IMG/VR virus record: IMGVR_UViG_3300023179_000082
Location: 1 to 64,000 of that record
Length of the DNA stretch: 64,000 bases
Source: a virus
Reading direction: 5' to 3' (one strand)
Shown here: positions 55,501 through 63,790 of the stretch, one piece after another
Position numbering within the stretch: position 1 is the first letter of the stretch
Layout of the letters: every line of letters begins with the position of its first letter
The notes under the pieces: generated by a model
The model's database searches: none
The model's input: only the letters and a program-made list of their open reading frames with translations
What the model was told of the DNA's origin: nothing
Position numbers and translations under genes: made by a program

Positions 55501-56979
55501 GCTAATGAAGTGTTATACGATAATGTTTTTATGCCACCAACTGCCCCACCTGGCTTGTCTCAATACACAGCATTATTGGCTTTGGGTACAGAGGGAAGTT
55601 TTACAGATATAACAGGAAGAAATAATTTTAGAGCCGTCAGTAATGCCCAAAATAATACTGCTAACCCAAAATGGCAAGGATTATCTTCTATTTTCGTTAA
55701 TGCGATTAATCAAGAGCAAGAATATACAACTGCGGGTACGTATACATTTATTGCACCTGGAGGTTTTTCATCAGTAAGTGTAGTTGCTATTGGTGCGGGG
55801 GGAAGTTCAGCTATAGCCACTGGTGGTGGTGGGGGTGGTGGTTTAGGATATGCAAATGTATCCGTAACAGGTGGTTCACCCTATACGGTAGTTGTTGGTG
55901 GGGCAGGTGGTAGAAACACAGCTACCGCAGGGGGGCAATCATATTTTTCAGCCACCAATGTTGTTGCAGGTAATGGCGGTGGTGGTTCACCAACTAGAAC
56001 AGGTGGGGGATTTGTAGGAAATGGTGGTGGAAGCGGTGGGACTGGATCAAGCGTCAGCGGAAATACAGGAGGTTCAGGTGCGGGTGCTGGGGGATACGCC
56101 GGTTCTGGTGGAAATGGAAATGCAAGCGCACCTGCAGGTGGAGGTGGTGGTGGCGGTTTTAATGGAAGTAACGGATCAGGTTGGTCAGGTGGCAGTGGTG
56201 GTGGCGGGGTAGGAATTTATGGTCAGGGGGCAAGCGGTGCGGTAGGTGCTTGGACTACTGCAACCCCCTTTGTTCAAAATACAGGTGGAGGTGGCGGTTC
56301 AGGTGGCACACCAGGTGGTGGTGCAGGATCAACCGCAAGTGCAATGCCTGGTGGTGATGGTGGTTTATATGGTGGTGGCGGCGGTTCGGGGATATTAAAT
56401 CAGGGAGCTGAAACAGGTGGTGCTGGAGGTAGAGGCGCAGTAAGGATTGTTTGGGGAACAGGTAAAAATTACCCTTCGACAAACGTTACATCAAATATAA
56501 TAAGTGGTTATTTGATTTCAAACAACACAAGTAATTCACTAGCTTTTGGGACGGGTAATTTTACACTTGAATTTTGGATCTACCCTACTATATCAGGATC
56601 TTACACACTTATTGATACACGTGCAGCATCAACAGCAACACCTTACACAGTATCAATTGATAGTAGTAATTTTCCAAATATATATGATGGAACATCAACA
56701 TTTACTAGTACAGTAGCAGTTACGGTAAACACTTGGAATTTTGTTGCATATTCAAGATCATCAGGAACTCTTAATATTTATGTAAACGGCACAAGAGGTT
56801 ACAGTGCAGCTAATTCTAGTAATTTTACAGGAGCAGGAACCCTAAATTATATTACCAATAACGTTGGATTAACCTCTTATTTTAACGGATATATCCAAGA
56901 TTTAAGAGCTACTGTAGGAGTTGGTCGCTATACAGCAACAACAATGGATGTACCAACTGCTCCATTAACAAGTTTTTAA
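52537..56979 (+). CDS. LamG-repeat and glycine-rich tail adhesin (1480 aa)
   Basis: Five concanavalin/LamG-like domains, each with F-x-GSS or FGTG, FT(I/L)E-x-W and QW(Y/M/T)HVAV and NG motifs: about residues 68-235, 300-470, 515-705, 820-1020 and 1350-1480. Between the third and fourth is a [13 protein letters not shown]-type module (about 710-770) widespread in phage fibres. Residues about 1070-1310 are strongly glycine-rich with GGGG runs, like the polyglycine type II helical adhesins (gp38 of S16-like phages). LamG folds bind glycans, so it is probably a receptor-binding or surface adhesin. It has no Shine-Dalgarno site. The glycine-rich DNA is much richer in G than its surroundings. Confidence 0.8.
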   Translation: MQITNVTAGSGMVINGSPNNTADSNFKNTTMLLSGMPETYNNCLQDESGYNFSLISVGDTKVSSFTPFSLVNSVYFNGSSTLTTGTSLTIGTNNFTFECWVYVATGAALGTITLFCNDIATTGLNIQMTASTVGLYTTAPSTLLEATGQTFIPNQWYHVAVSRVGTGAGQTGIYVNGIRLTTGTVATSFPAANSRLGSRNGNVNYLTGFIYNARLVNGSAVYDPTTTTLFNPPLSPLTAVTNTALLTCIYNRFRDGSTNNSTFTVSGTPNVHLFNPASISNRQFFGQTSGSILFDGTGDYITGPSGRLAFSFRSADFTIECFLYLTALTAAGAICGVWTGTASTSQWLFTQGNTLGTALRFGMSDGTTTTFVESTAALVINQWMHVAVSRQSGTLRMFINGTQVYSAAGSTTMLTTSTVLSIFSVSDGTVTSAGYLSNLRILNGTALYTGNFTVPTTPLTWTPTTSLLTAKYSFAPNSYMMYDQSVNQYNFTRANVVMTNTFTPFATNGWSNRFNGSSALTIASNTQLAPGTGNFTIEGWVRFTAFPAASGTAGICQNELTITSAATNDKFWFGLYNNAGAYNLVLGRHTITWNTTSYVAWTPSLGVWYHVAAVINSGTTLLFIDGISQSVTNNTYFNGVSLSQNGFAIGAISNAQYLNGNISNFRYVVGQAVYTSNFTPSTVPLTTTTAGVTSINTRLLTAQSYGFLDNSGACTFVGSISATTLTVTSIISGQLKIGCVISGLGVTTNTTITALGTGTGGVGTYTVGTSQTTNSVFMKTNGAAFTFVGTPIVDALMPFTPSTAITPNTPAYSLTWAGGSYYFDGTNAGLTAFTIINGNSNTFFNFLHNTWAKFTIEAWIYPTATGTFRYICGTAAGNGTSTHVGVAFYLNTSNQLCLDVDRGVSAAYVFQSSAGGTVLANQWTHVAVTYDQSLTTNNARFYINGMNTLSGTKTANAPSTSNSTYNFRIGEDGAGGGDWTGWITNLRVANEVLYDNVFMPPTAPPGLSQYTALLALGTEGSFTDITGRNNFRAVSNAQNNTANPKWQGLSSIFVNAINQEQEYTTAGTYTFIAPGGFSSVSVVAIGAGGSSAIATGGGGGGGLGYANVSVTGGSPYTVVVGGAGGRNTATAGGQSYFSATNVVAGNGGGGSPTRTGGGFVGNGGGSGGTGSSVSGNTGGSGAGAGGYAGSGGNGNASAPAGGGGGGGFNGSNGSGWSGGSGGGGVGIYGQGASGAVGAWTTATPFVQNTGGGGGSGGTPGGGAGSTASAMPGGDGGLYGGGGGSGILNQGAETGGAGGRGAVRIVWGTGKNYPSTNVTSNIISGYLISNNTSNSLAFGTGNFTLEFWIYPTISGSYTLIDTRAASTATPYTVSIDSSNFPNIYDGTSTFTSTVAVTVNTWNFVAYSRSSGTLNIYVNGTRGYSAANSSNFTGAGTLNYITNNVGLTSYFNGYIQDLRATVGVGRYTATTMDVPTAPLTSF
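55795..56455 (+). repeat. Glycine-codon-rich tract in the adhesin
   Basis: About 660 bp of GGT/GGA/GGC/GGG codon runs giving (G)n blocks separated by short Ser/Asn/Ala segments. Compositionally distinct from the AT-rich rest of the window and likely prone to recombination. Confidence 0.75.
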
Positions 56980-57100
56980 AATTAAGGGAAGAAATTGATA
57001 CGGGTTGTTGTGATCGATAGGTGTTGACAACTAATGGTAATAGAAATTAAAGTTGTACACAACAAAAGAAGTAGTCTACTATAACGTATAATAGATAAAA

Positions 57101-57108
57101 GGTAAATA
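57101..57108 (+). promoter_or_regulatory. Late promoter-like octamer GGTAAATA abutting desaturase
   Basis: Two mismatches to TATAAATA, ending 7 nt before the ATG at 57116. No ribosome site precedes the ATG other than the weak TAGAGC. Confidence 0.35.
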
Positions 57109-57115
57109 CTAGAGC

Positions 57116-57817
57116 ATGATTGAAATAATCTATACTCTAGTATCTACTCATATCACAATACTTTGTGTAACCTTATATCTTCATCGTAGTCAAGCACATC
57201 GTGGTATAACATTCCATCCTATTATATCGCATTTTATGCGATTTTGGTTATGGTTAACAACTAGTATGGTTACTAAAGAATGGGTTGCAGTCCATCGTAA
57301 ACATCATCGTTATACTGAAAAAATAGGTGACCCACACTCACCACATGTTTTTGGCATACATAATGTTTTATTGCGTGGTGCATGGTTATACAATGTAGCA
57401 ACAAAAGATAAAAATATGATTAATCAATATGGTGTCGGTACACCAAGTGATTGGATTGAAAACAATTTATATAGTAAATACACTGTACATGGCATTTTAT
57501 TTCTTCTTATTATTAATACCCTTATGTTTAATGGTTGGGGCATTGTTATTTGGTTCATCCAAATGGCATGGATTCCTTTTTGGGCTGCTGGTGTTGTTAA
57601 CGGTCTTGGGCACTACGTGGGTTATCGTAACAACCATACCAACGATCAATCCAAAAATTTATTCCCAATTGCTATAATTATTGGTGGCGAAGAACTACAT
57701 AATAATCACCACGATAACCCATCAAGTATAAAACTCAGCCAAAAATGGTACGAGTTTGATTTAGGATATGCATGGATAAACTTACTCAAGTTTTTAAGGT
57801 TAGCAAAATGTAAATAA
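57116..57817 (+). CDS. Fatty-acid (acyl) desaturase, 233 aa
   Basis: Membrane di-iron desaturase of the delta-9 acyl-CoA/acyl-lipid type. All three histidine boxes are intact: H23-RSQA-H28, H60-RK-HH (60, 63, 64) and H195-NN-HH (195, 198, 199 in EELHNNHH); also GDPHSP after box 2 and NGLGHYVGYRN before box 3. Hydrophobic segments occur near residues 3-22, 36-53, 124-145 and 142-162. It introduces a cis double bond into membrane acyl chains using O2 and electrons from ferredoxin or a similar carrier, at the inner membrane. At 233 aa it is a short but complete member. It sits between the adhesin and a 56-aa ORF among late genes, so it is probably an auxiliary metabolic gene. Confidence 0.9.
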   Translation: MIEIIYTLVSTHITILCVTLYLHRSQAHRGITFHPIISHFMRFWLWLTTSMVTKEWVAVHRKHHRYTEKIGDPHSPHVFGIHNVLLRGAWLYNVATKDKNMINQYGVGTPSDWIENNLYSKYTVHGILFLLIINTLMFNGWGIVIWFIQMAWIPFWAAGVVNGLGHYVGYRNNHTNDQSKNLFPIAIIIGGEELHNNHHDNPSSIKLSQKWYEFDLGYAWINLLKFLRLAKCK

Positions 57818-57826
57818 GGAGATTAT

Positions 57827-57997
57827 ATGAGTTGGACTAATAAAAAACCACATTCCAAAACACCACCTTGGATCTATAGACAAACATCAAATCGTTATCA
57901 CGAAGATCCAATCGGGCAAATATCCCAAAATTATTCCAACGAATTAGAAAAAAGTAAAAAACAACTTGAAGAATATAAAAATGAACCAACCAAATAA
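57827..57997 (+). CDS. Small hypothetical protein after desaturase (56 aa)
   Basis: MSWTNKKPHSKTPPWIYRQT ... QISQNYSNELEKSKKQLEEYKNEPTK: 56 residues, polar, with a C-terminal helix that could form a coiled coil. An ideal AAGGAG site 5 nt before the ATG and the 9-nt spacing after the desaturase show it is translated in the same operon. No family recognised. Possibly a desaturase-associated peptide, but nothing in the sequence proves that. Confidence 0.7.
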   Translation: MSWTNKKPHSKTPPWIYRQTSNRYHEDPIGQISQNYSNELEKSKKQLEEYKNEPTK

Positions 57998-58000
57998 ATA
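57993..58000 (+). promoter_or_regulatory. Late promoter-like octamer AATAAATA before a terminator
   Basis: AATAAATA overlapping the stop of the 56-aa ORF, 29 nt before the terminator stem. No rightward gene lies between, so if active it would make a transcript of about 50 nt. Confidence 0.25.
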
Positions 58001-58028
58001 CAGTATCTCAATCGGGATGGGAGCAATT

Positions 58029-58055
58029 AGGGAACCATAATAGGTTCCTTTTTTG
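58029..58055 (+). terminator. Rho-independent terminator after desaturase operon
   Basis: AGGGAACC, ATAATA loop, GGTTCCTT followed by a T-run (six T after the GGTTCC core). The 6-bp GC-containing core extends by a G-T and an A-T pair. It also faces the stop of the leftward gene at 58057. Confidence 0.85.
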
Positions 58056-58056
58056 T

Positions 58057-58401
58057 TTACATTGTAATTTGACTAATATCAACTGTTGCATCTACAGTTA
58101 ACTGAAATTCGTCGTGAGTTTTTTGTTTTATGGTTTGAATTCTTAATCTATTGCAGTTAGCACAATAAGTTTTGTAACTATCGGATAACTTAACTAAATC
58201 TAATTGACAGGTGTGCTCAGCTTTAAATCCACATATTTCACATACAATATTTTTAATAATTTTTTTACGATATTTTTTACTATCACAACTACTACAGTAT
58301 TTCCTCCATGTGGTAAATCCTAGGGCACTTGTCCTACACTTTCTAGCAGGTCTAATGTTGCAATATTGACATATAGGTCTTTTTTTATTTTTTTGCAGCA
58401 T
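58057..58401 (-). CDS. Zinc-finger protein with degenerate HNH-like fold (114 aa)
   Basis: Starts MLQKNKKRPICQYCNIRPAR. It has two pairs of Cx2C in each half: CQYC with YCSSC, then VCEICGFKAEHTCQLDLVKLSDSYKTYCANCNRLR. The second half has the frame of phage HNH endonucleases (C-x2-CGF, H-x-CQLD, CANCHRL), but the DHIDG-type catalytic histidine segment is replaced by LVKLSDS and the CANCHR His by Asn, so nuclease activity is doubtful. I place the start at 58401: the longer frame to 58530 overlaps the divergent fibre gene, and CATAAATA lies 5 nt before this ATG. A lone leftward gene among rightward ones, typical of small mobile inserts. Confidence 0.65.
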   Translation of the reverse strand: MLQKNKKRPICQYCNIRPARKCRTSALGFTTWRKYCSSCDSKKYRKKIIKNIVCEICGFKAEHTCQLDLVKLSDSYKTYCANCNRLRIQTIKQKTHDEFQLTVDATVDISQITM

Positions 58402-58406
58402 ATTGT

Positions 58407-58414
58407 TATTTATG
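58407..58414 (-). promoter_or_regulatory. Late promoter-like octamer CATAAATA abutting zinc-finger gene
   Basis: Minus-strand CATAAATA with 5 nt to the ATG at 58401, the same spacing as at 2335 and 46485; predicts a leaderless transcript. Confidence 0.4.
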
Positions 58415-58445
58415 TCTTCAGTACTACAAAATACGCAAATTAAAA

Positions 58446-58453
58446 AATAAATA
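58446..58453 (+). promoter_or_regulatory. Late promoter-like octamer AATAAATA for fibre gene
   Basis: One mismatch to the late consensus, 30 nt before the ATG at 58484, giving a conventional short leader with a weak GGATAAGAA ribosome site. Confidence 0.45.
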
Positions 58454-58483
58454 GTTATATCTCTATTATTTTGGATAAGAACA

Positions 58484-61400
58484 ATGGCTCTAGAAATTAT
58501 TAATATTGGTGTATTACCAAACGATGGCACAGGTGATCCTGTACGTGTTGCCTTTGAAAAAATTAATTACAATTTTAATCAAGTTCAAAGTGGTAACACA
58601 TTTAGCTATGTAAGCGGTCCTGAAGATAGCGTACAATATAAGAAAACAAATGACTTACAAGCAGTTGCGGTAAAAGGTAATATTACGTTAGCTGTCGGAT
58701 TTCCTGCACGTGCTTACACAAGTATTGGTAACCTAGCAACAGCCAATTGGGTTGAACAATCATTACCAACTAACAATAATATAAATGATTTAATTGTTGC
58801 AGGAGCTAATTTTTGGGGAGTTGGGGCAAACGGAACGGTAGTTACTAGTGTTGATGGTGTAACATGGGCAAATGCTATTACCGCTAGTAATGTTAACTTA
58901 AATGCGGTAATTTTTGATAGTGCTAATACATTATTTGTTACAGTAGGTGATAATGGAAAATTATTAACAAGTGGTAATGGTGTAACATGGACAACACGAA
59001 CTACAGGAACATCGGAAAATTTGCATGGTATTGCATTGTCACCAAATGTTGGGTATGTTGCTGTTGGAGCAAATGGTACATTAATCTATAGTTCTAACGC
59101 TATAGCATGGACAAGTGGTAATAGCACAGTTTCAACTACACTGCGTGATATTGTATATAATGGTAATGTTTTTACTGCAGTAGGTGACAGTGGTACAGTA
59201 ATTAGTAGTTTAAACTTAACATCATGGGCAAATCGTACAAGTTCAGCTAATATCAGCGTAAATTTAAACAGTGTATCATATGCAAATATTGCTAATGTAT
59301 TAACATTAGTAGCAGTTGGTGCAAACGGGCAAACTTATAAAAGTGTTGATGGTAATGCGGTAACATGGACAAGCATTGTAGATCCATTATCAAGCAATTT
59401 AAACAGTATTGTTCGTGGTGCTAACGCATTTGTTGCAGTTGGTAATACAAGCGCAGTTATTAATTTAGCTGATAGTGCAAATACATGGAGTAATGTTAGT
59501 TTACCAACAAGAATGGAAGGTAATATAAACTTTTTATATGACCAACCTAATGCAAACTTGTTACTTAATGCTAATATTATACCACAAGCAAATGGTAATA
59601 TTAGATTAGGTACAGCAAATAACAGAATAAACACTGCATTTTTTACTACATCAAATTCAAATACTGCTATTGCATCGAACTTATCTGTAACTAATAGTGC
59701 TATTGTAGCTAATTTAACTGCCACTCAAGCAACAATTACAACCTTTAATGTAACAGGTTTATCGAATTTAGGAAACATTTCCAACGTTACTATTTTGGGT
59801 GGAAATAATGGTTATTTTCTACAAACTGATGGTTCAGGTAATTTAACTTGGGCACCTGCAGGTAATGGAGGTGGTGGTAATGGCAGTCCAGGTGGCGCAA
59901 ACACTCAAGTACAATATAATAACGCAGGTGATTTTGGCGGTGATGCGGGATTTACCTATAATGATGTAACAAATACTTTAACTGTCAACACGATTAGTTC
60001 ATATAATCAGACAGTTAGTAATAATATATCAACTAATACTGCAACAGTTGTAGGAAATTTAACATCAGGTAATGCAAGCTTAGGGAATTTAGCCACTGCA
60101 AACTATATTAATGTAAATTGGGATGTATCTGCTAATGTAATATATGGTAATTATTTGTATGGAGATGGTTCAAACTTAACAAACTTACCATATTCATCAA
60201 ATGCAAATTATGCCGCTTATGCAGGTGAAGCATTTTTAGTAAGTGGTTCAAATGTTGTTGGTGATGTTGCTAATGCAAATTATGCGAATTTTTCAGGTAA
60301 CGCATATTCAGTTGACGGAGCTAATGTTGTTGGTGAAGTTGCTAATGCAAATTATGCTTCATTTGCTAACGTAGCAAACAGTGTAAGTAGTCCTGTTGCT
60401 AATGCAAATTATGCGAATTTTGCAGGAAATGCTTTTTCGGTAGATGGTGCTAATGTTGTTGGTGAAGTTGCTAATGCAAATTATGCAATGCATGTTGATG
60501 TTGAACCTGTATTAGATAATTTCAGTTATCATGTTGTATTGGTAGCAAATCCTGGCGACAATCATCTTAAGGTCGATGGCGATGATCAACTACAATATAA
60601 CCCACAATTTGGTATTTTAACATCAAATCGTGTTGATGCAAATTTATTTGTAGGTAATGGACATTTTCTCACTGATTTAACAGGTGCTAATGTAACAGGA
60701 GAAGTACCATATGCTAACATTGCAAACTCTGTTGCTGGTGCAAATGTTACAGGAACCGTAGCAAATGCTAATTATGCAGCATTTGCAGGTAATGCAAATT
60801 TTGCATCCAATGTAGCATATGCGAATGCTTCTAACACAGCGAATTCCGCTAATACATCTAATGTTGCTATCACGGTAAGTGGTAATGCTCAACCAAATAT
60901 AACAAGTGTTGGAAACCTGACAACATTAAATGTTACAGGAGCATTATTTGCAGCAACGGGTAATTTTTCAGGTAATGGGTCATTTGGTAACTTACAAGTA
61001 GTCAATCAAATACGTGTTGGTTCAAATATAATAGCTAATGTTGGTTCTAATCTTATTGCCTATGGCAATGTTGATTTTTATAATGCAACTGATGTAAACC
61101 TTGGTGAAATTACAGAATTACATATATCAGGTGGATCGAATGGTTATTTCTTACGTACAGATGGTGCAGGTAACCTAAGTTGGGCAGCAGTTTCTAATGG
61201 TGGAAATGCTGTCACCCCACCAGGCGGTTCAAACACTCAACTACAATATAATAATGATGGGAATTTTGCAGGAAGTGCAGCATTAGTATTTGACAATACA
61301 AGCAATGTATTAACTGTAAGTGGTCCGCTAGTTGCAACCCAACTTTCTGTTTCAGGTAATATTGGTGGCGCAAATGCTAATTTAGGCAACTTAGTTATTG

Positions 61401-63739
61401 CAAACTTTTTCCAAGGATCAGGTAATAGGTTATCAAATATACAAGGTGCTAATGTTTCAGGTACGGTAGCTAATGCAAATTATGCTGTATCTGCTAATTT
61501 TGCTAATACTGCAACCAATGCAAACTATGCCAATTATGCAAACATTGCAAGTGTTTCTAACCTTACATTATTTGCAAATACTGCAAATACTGTGGTTGTT
61601 AATGCACAACCAAACATTACAAGTGTTGGTAATTTAGTTAGTCTTGTAGTAGATGGTAATTTATATTCTAATAATTCCAATGTTGAAGGTAATGGTTCTT
61701 ATGGAAACCTACAAGTTGTAAATGAAATTAGGATTGGAAATACTTTTATTGCTAATTTTGGTTCTAACCTTATTGCATATGGTAATGTTGATTTTTATAA
61801 CGCAACTGATGTAAATCTTGGTGAAGTTACAGAATTACATATAGCAGGTGGATCTAACGGATATTTTCTACGTACAGATGGTGCAGGTAATTTAAGTTGG
61901 GCGGCAGTTAGTAATGGAAGTAATGCCAATGTTAATGCTGCGGGATCAAACACTCAGGTACAATTTAACGATGGTAATGCGTTTGGTGCAAGTGCAGCAT
62001 TTGTTTTTAACAAAGCAGCAAATATATTAACAATTACAGGTGGAATTGTTGCATCATCATTGGGTACTACTGCTAATATTACAGCAGCAAATGCAACGCT
62101 TGGTAATTTAGTTGTTGCCAACTTCTTCCAAGGTTCAGGTAATCGTTTATCTAACATTCAAGGTGCCAACGTAAATGGTGAAGTTGCACTTGCAAATTTT
62201 GCCACTTATTCTATTAGTGCCAATTTAGCAAACACTGCCAATATTGCTAATACTGCGAACAATGCAAATTTTGCTACTTTTTCAACAAATTCAAATGTTG
62301 CTATCACAGTAAGTAATAATGCTCAACCTAATATAACTAGTGTTGGTAATTTGACAAACCTAGTAGTAACAGGGGGAATTTTTGGAAATACAGGTAATTT
62401 TACTGGAAATGGGTCATTCGGTAATTTACAAGTTATCAATCAAGTAAGAATAGGTTCAAATTTAATAACAAATGCAGGATCTAATCTTATTGCATATGGT
62501 AACGTTGATTTCTTCAATGCAACAGACGTAAACCTCGGTGAAGTGACTGAACTACATATCGCAGGTGGTTCAAATGGATTTTTTCTTCAAACTAATGGAT
62601 CAGGTAATTTAACATGGGCACCTGCTTCGGGCAATGGAGGAGGTTATCCCCCAGGCGGCTCTAATACATATGTTCAATTTAATGATGGTGGAGCTTTTGG
62701 TGGAAGTGCAAATTTTTATTATAATAAAACGACTAACTTATTAACTGTAAATGGCAATATTAGTGGCAGTAATATTAATAGTTCAGGTAAAATTACTGCA
62801 ACAGGAAATATTCAAACTAATTCATTTTTTGTTGGTAATGGTATTTACATTACAGGGATTAATGCTGAAACAGCCAATTATGTAACTCAACCTGCTCAAT
62901 CTAATATAACGTCAGTAGGTAATTTGATATCGTTAGATATAATAGGTGACTTAACAAGCACAGGTAATGCAGCATTTTCAGGTGATATAGGTGCTAGTAA
63001 CATTAACTTAACCCGAAATGTTACGGCAAGTAATGGTACATTTACGGGAACACTGAGAGTTAATTCAGCAGGAACATTAAGAAGTTTAGGTAATGTAGTT
63101 TTTGCAGGTTCACCTAATATTTCTTTAGGTACTGTAGCTAATATTCGTATTACAGGCGGCACGAATGGATATGTATTATCAACTGATGGATTAGGTAATT
63201 TAAGTTGGGTAACGCCTGGCGGGGGTGGAGGAAATGGCTCACCAGGAGGTTCAAACCGTCAAATTCAATACAATGATAGTGGTGCATTTGGTGGTAGCCC
63301 ATTCTTTACTTTTGATAGTTCAGTTAACAATGTTACGATTGGGGGCAATTTAATTGCAAATACCATTACAATTGGTAGTGGCATTTACCAATTTAGTCAA
63401 TCAAATGTTTATTTTGCAGCAACAACTAGTAATGCAGCAAACCAAGAAATAATTTCAATTCCCACAGCAAATCTTGCAGGTATTGATTTTACTATTCTTA
63501 GTGATGATATTGGTGGAAATATTAGAACTCTAACTAAAATTTCGTCCGTGGTATTAGGATCAGTTATTAATTATAATGAAACTAGTAGTTTAGCAGTTAA
63601 TGGGTATACAGGTGATTACGTTGTTCAATATAACCCAGGCAACATCACTCTAGCACCATCTGCACAATTACTTTTTTCTCCTCAATCAGCAAATTATACT
63701 ACGTTAAAAATGATGATTACAACGTATAAAGAACTGTAA
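58484..63739 (+). CDS. Repeat-rich tail fibre protein (1751 aa)
   Basis: The N-terminus MALEIINIGVLPNDGTGDPVRVAFEKINYNFNQV is the conserved head of fibre-like proteins in marine T4-like phages. Residues about 55-350 form a BNR/YCF48-like propeller (TSVDGVTW, VAVGANGT, TAVGDSGTVIS). Then come Asn/Ala-rich repeats (GANVVGEVANANYA) and a 239-residue unit present three times (starts near 60903, 61620, 62337), each with ITSVGNL, GNGSFGNLQV, SNLIAYGNVDF-x-NATDVNLGE and TDGAGNLSWA. The C-terminus (FTILSDDIGGNIRTLTKISSVVLGS, then YVVQYNPGNITLAPSAQL) is probably a trimerisation or tip domain. I infer a long tail fibre that contacts the host. Confidence 0.82.
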   Translation: MALEIINIGVLPNDGTGDPVRVAFEKINYNFNQVQSGNTFSYVSGPEDSVQYKKTNDLQAVAVKGNITLAVGFPARAYTSIGNLATANWVEQSLPTNNNINDLIVAGANFWGVGANGTVVTSVDGVTWANAITASNVNLNAVIFDSANTLFVTVGDNGKLLTSGNGVTWTTRTTGTSENLHGIALSPNVGYVAVGANGTLIYSSNAIAWTSGNSTVSTTLRDIVYNGNVFTAVGDSGTVISSLNLTSWANRTSSANISVNLNSVSYANIANVLTLVAVGANGQTYKSVDGNAVTWTSIVDPLSSNLNSIVRGANAFVAVGNTSAVINLADSANTWSNVSLPTRMEGNINFLYDQPNANLLLNANIIPQANGNIRLGTANNRINTAFFTTSNSNTAIASNLSVTNSAIVANLTATQATITTFNVTGLSNLGNISNVTILGGNNGYFLQTDGSGNLTWAPAGNGGGGNGSPGGANTQVQYNNAGDFGGDAGFTYNDVTNTLTVNTISSYNQTVSNNISTNTATVVGNLTSGNASLGNLATANYINVNWDVSANVIYGNYLYGDGSNLTNLPYSSNANYAAYAGEAFLVSGSNVVGDVANANYANFSGNAYSVDGANVVGEVANANYASFANVANSVSSPVANANYANFAGNAFSVDGANVVGEVANANYAMHVDVEPVLDNFSYHVVLVANPGDNHLKVDGDDQLQYNPQFGILTSNRVDANLFVGNGHFLTDLTGANVTGEVPYANIANSVAGANVTGTVANANYAAFAGNANFASNVAYANASNTANSANTSNVAITVSGNAQPNITSVGNLTTLNVTGALFAATGNFSGNGSFGNLQVVNQIRVGSNIIANVGSNLIAYGNVDFYNATDVNLGEITELHISGGSNGYFLRTDGAGNLSWAAVSNGGNAVTPPGGSNTQLQYNNDGNFAGSAALVFDNTSNVLTVSGPLVATQLSVSGNIGGANANLGNLVIANFFQGSGNRLSNIQGANVSGTVANANYAVSANFANTATNANYANYANIASVSNLTLFANTANTVVVNAQPNITSVGNLVSLVVDGNLYSNNSNVEGNGSYGNLQVVNEIRIGNTFIANFGSNLIAYGNVDFYNATDVNLGEVTELHIAGGSNGYFLRTDGAGNLSWAAVSNGSNANVNAAGSNTQVQFNDGNAFGASAAFVFNKAANILTITGGIVASSLGTTANITAANATLGNLVVANFFQGSGNRLSNIQGANVNGEVALANFATYSISANLANTANIANTANNANFATFSTNSNVAITVSNNAQPNITSVGNLTNLVVTGGIFGNTGNFTGNGSFGNLQVINQVRIGSNLITNAGSNLIAYGNVDFFNATDVNLGEVTELHIAGGSNGFFLQTNGSGNLTWAPASGNGGGYPPGGSNTYVQFNDGGAFGGSANFYYNKTTNLLTVNGNISGSNINSSGKITATGNIQTNSFFVGNGIYITGINAETANYVTQPAQSNITSVGNLISLDIIGDLTSTGNAAFSGDIGASNINLTRNVTASNGTFTGTLRVNSAGTLRSLGNVVFAGSPNISLGTVANIRITGGTNGYVLSTDGLGNLSWVTPGGGGGNGSPGGSNRQIQYNDSGAFGGSPFFTFDSSVNNVTIGGNLIANTITIGSGIYQFSQSNVYFAATTSNAANQEIISIPTANLAGIDFTILSDDIGGNIRTLTKISSVVLGSVINYNETSSLAVNGYTGDYVVQYNPGNITLAPSAQLLFSPQSANYTTLKMMITTYKEL
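60244..60486 (+). repeat. Short tandem coding repeats (GANVVGEVANANYA)
   Basis: Three closely matching DNA segments encode variants of NVVG(E/D)VANANYA, starting near 60248, 60321 and 60453; the last two are almost identical in nucleotides (AATGTTGTTGGTGAAGTTGC shared). Indicates recent expansion or recombination inside the fibre gene. Confidence 0.6.
60903..62700 (+). repeat. 717-bp repeat unit, three copies
   Basis: Equivalent points (CAAGTGTTGG-type motif encoding TSVGNL) fall at 60903, 61620 and 62337, exactly 717 bp (239 codons) apart. The encoded order TSVGNL, GNGSFGNLQV, AYGNVDF, NATDVNLGE, GNLSWA is kept in each; the third copy ends near 62640-62700, and a partial fourth TSVGNL occurs near 62910. 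Nucleotide sequence has drifted more than protein. Confidence 0.75.
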
Positions 63740-63762
63740 TTAGGTGGAAATTTGAATAATAT

Positions 63763-63770
63763 TATAAATA
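63763..63770 (+). promoter_or_regulatory. Late promoter octamer TATAAATA for the last fibre gene
   Basis: Perfect consensus 20 nt before the ATG at 63791, with an AGGA ribosome site (63781-63784) between. A normal leadered late promoter. Confidence 0.6.
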
Positions 63771-63790
63771 TATAAAAGATAGGAAAAAAA

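Noticed and set aside
58402-58530. Longer start for the zinc-finger gene at 58530
   Set aside because: It overlaps the divergent fibre gene; the extra residues do not look like the zinc domain, and a late octamer lies right before the inner ATG at 58401.
60244-62700. CRISPR array from the regularly spaced repeats
   Set aside because: The repeats are in frame, drift at silent sites and encode conserved fibre motifs; spacings of 717 bp do not fit spacers.
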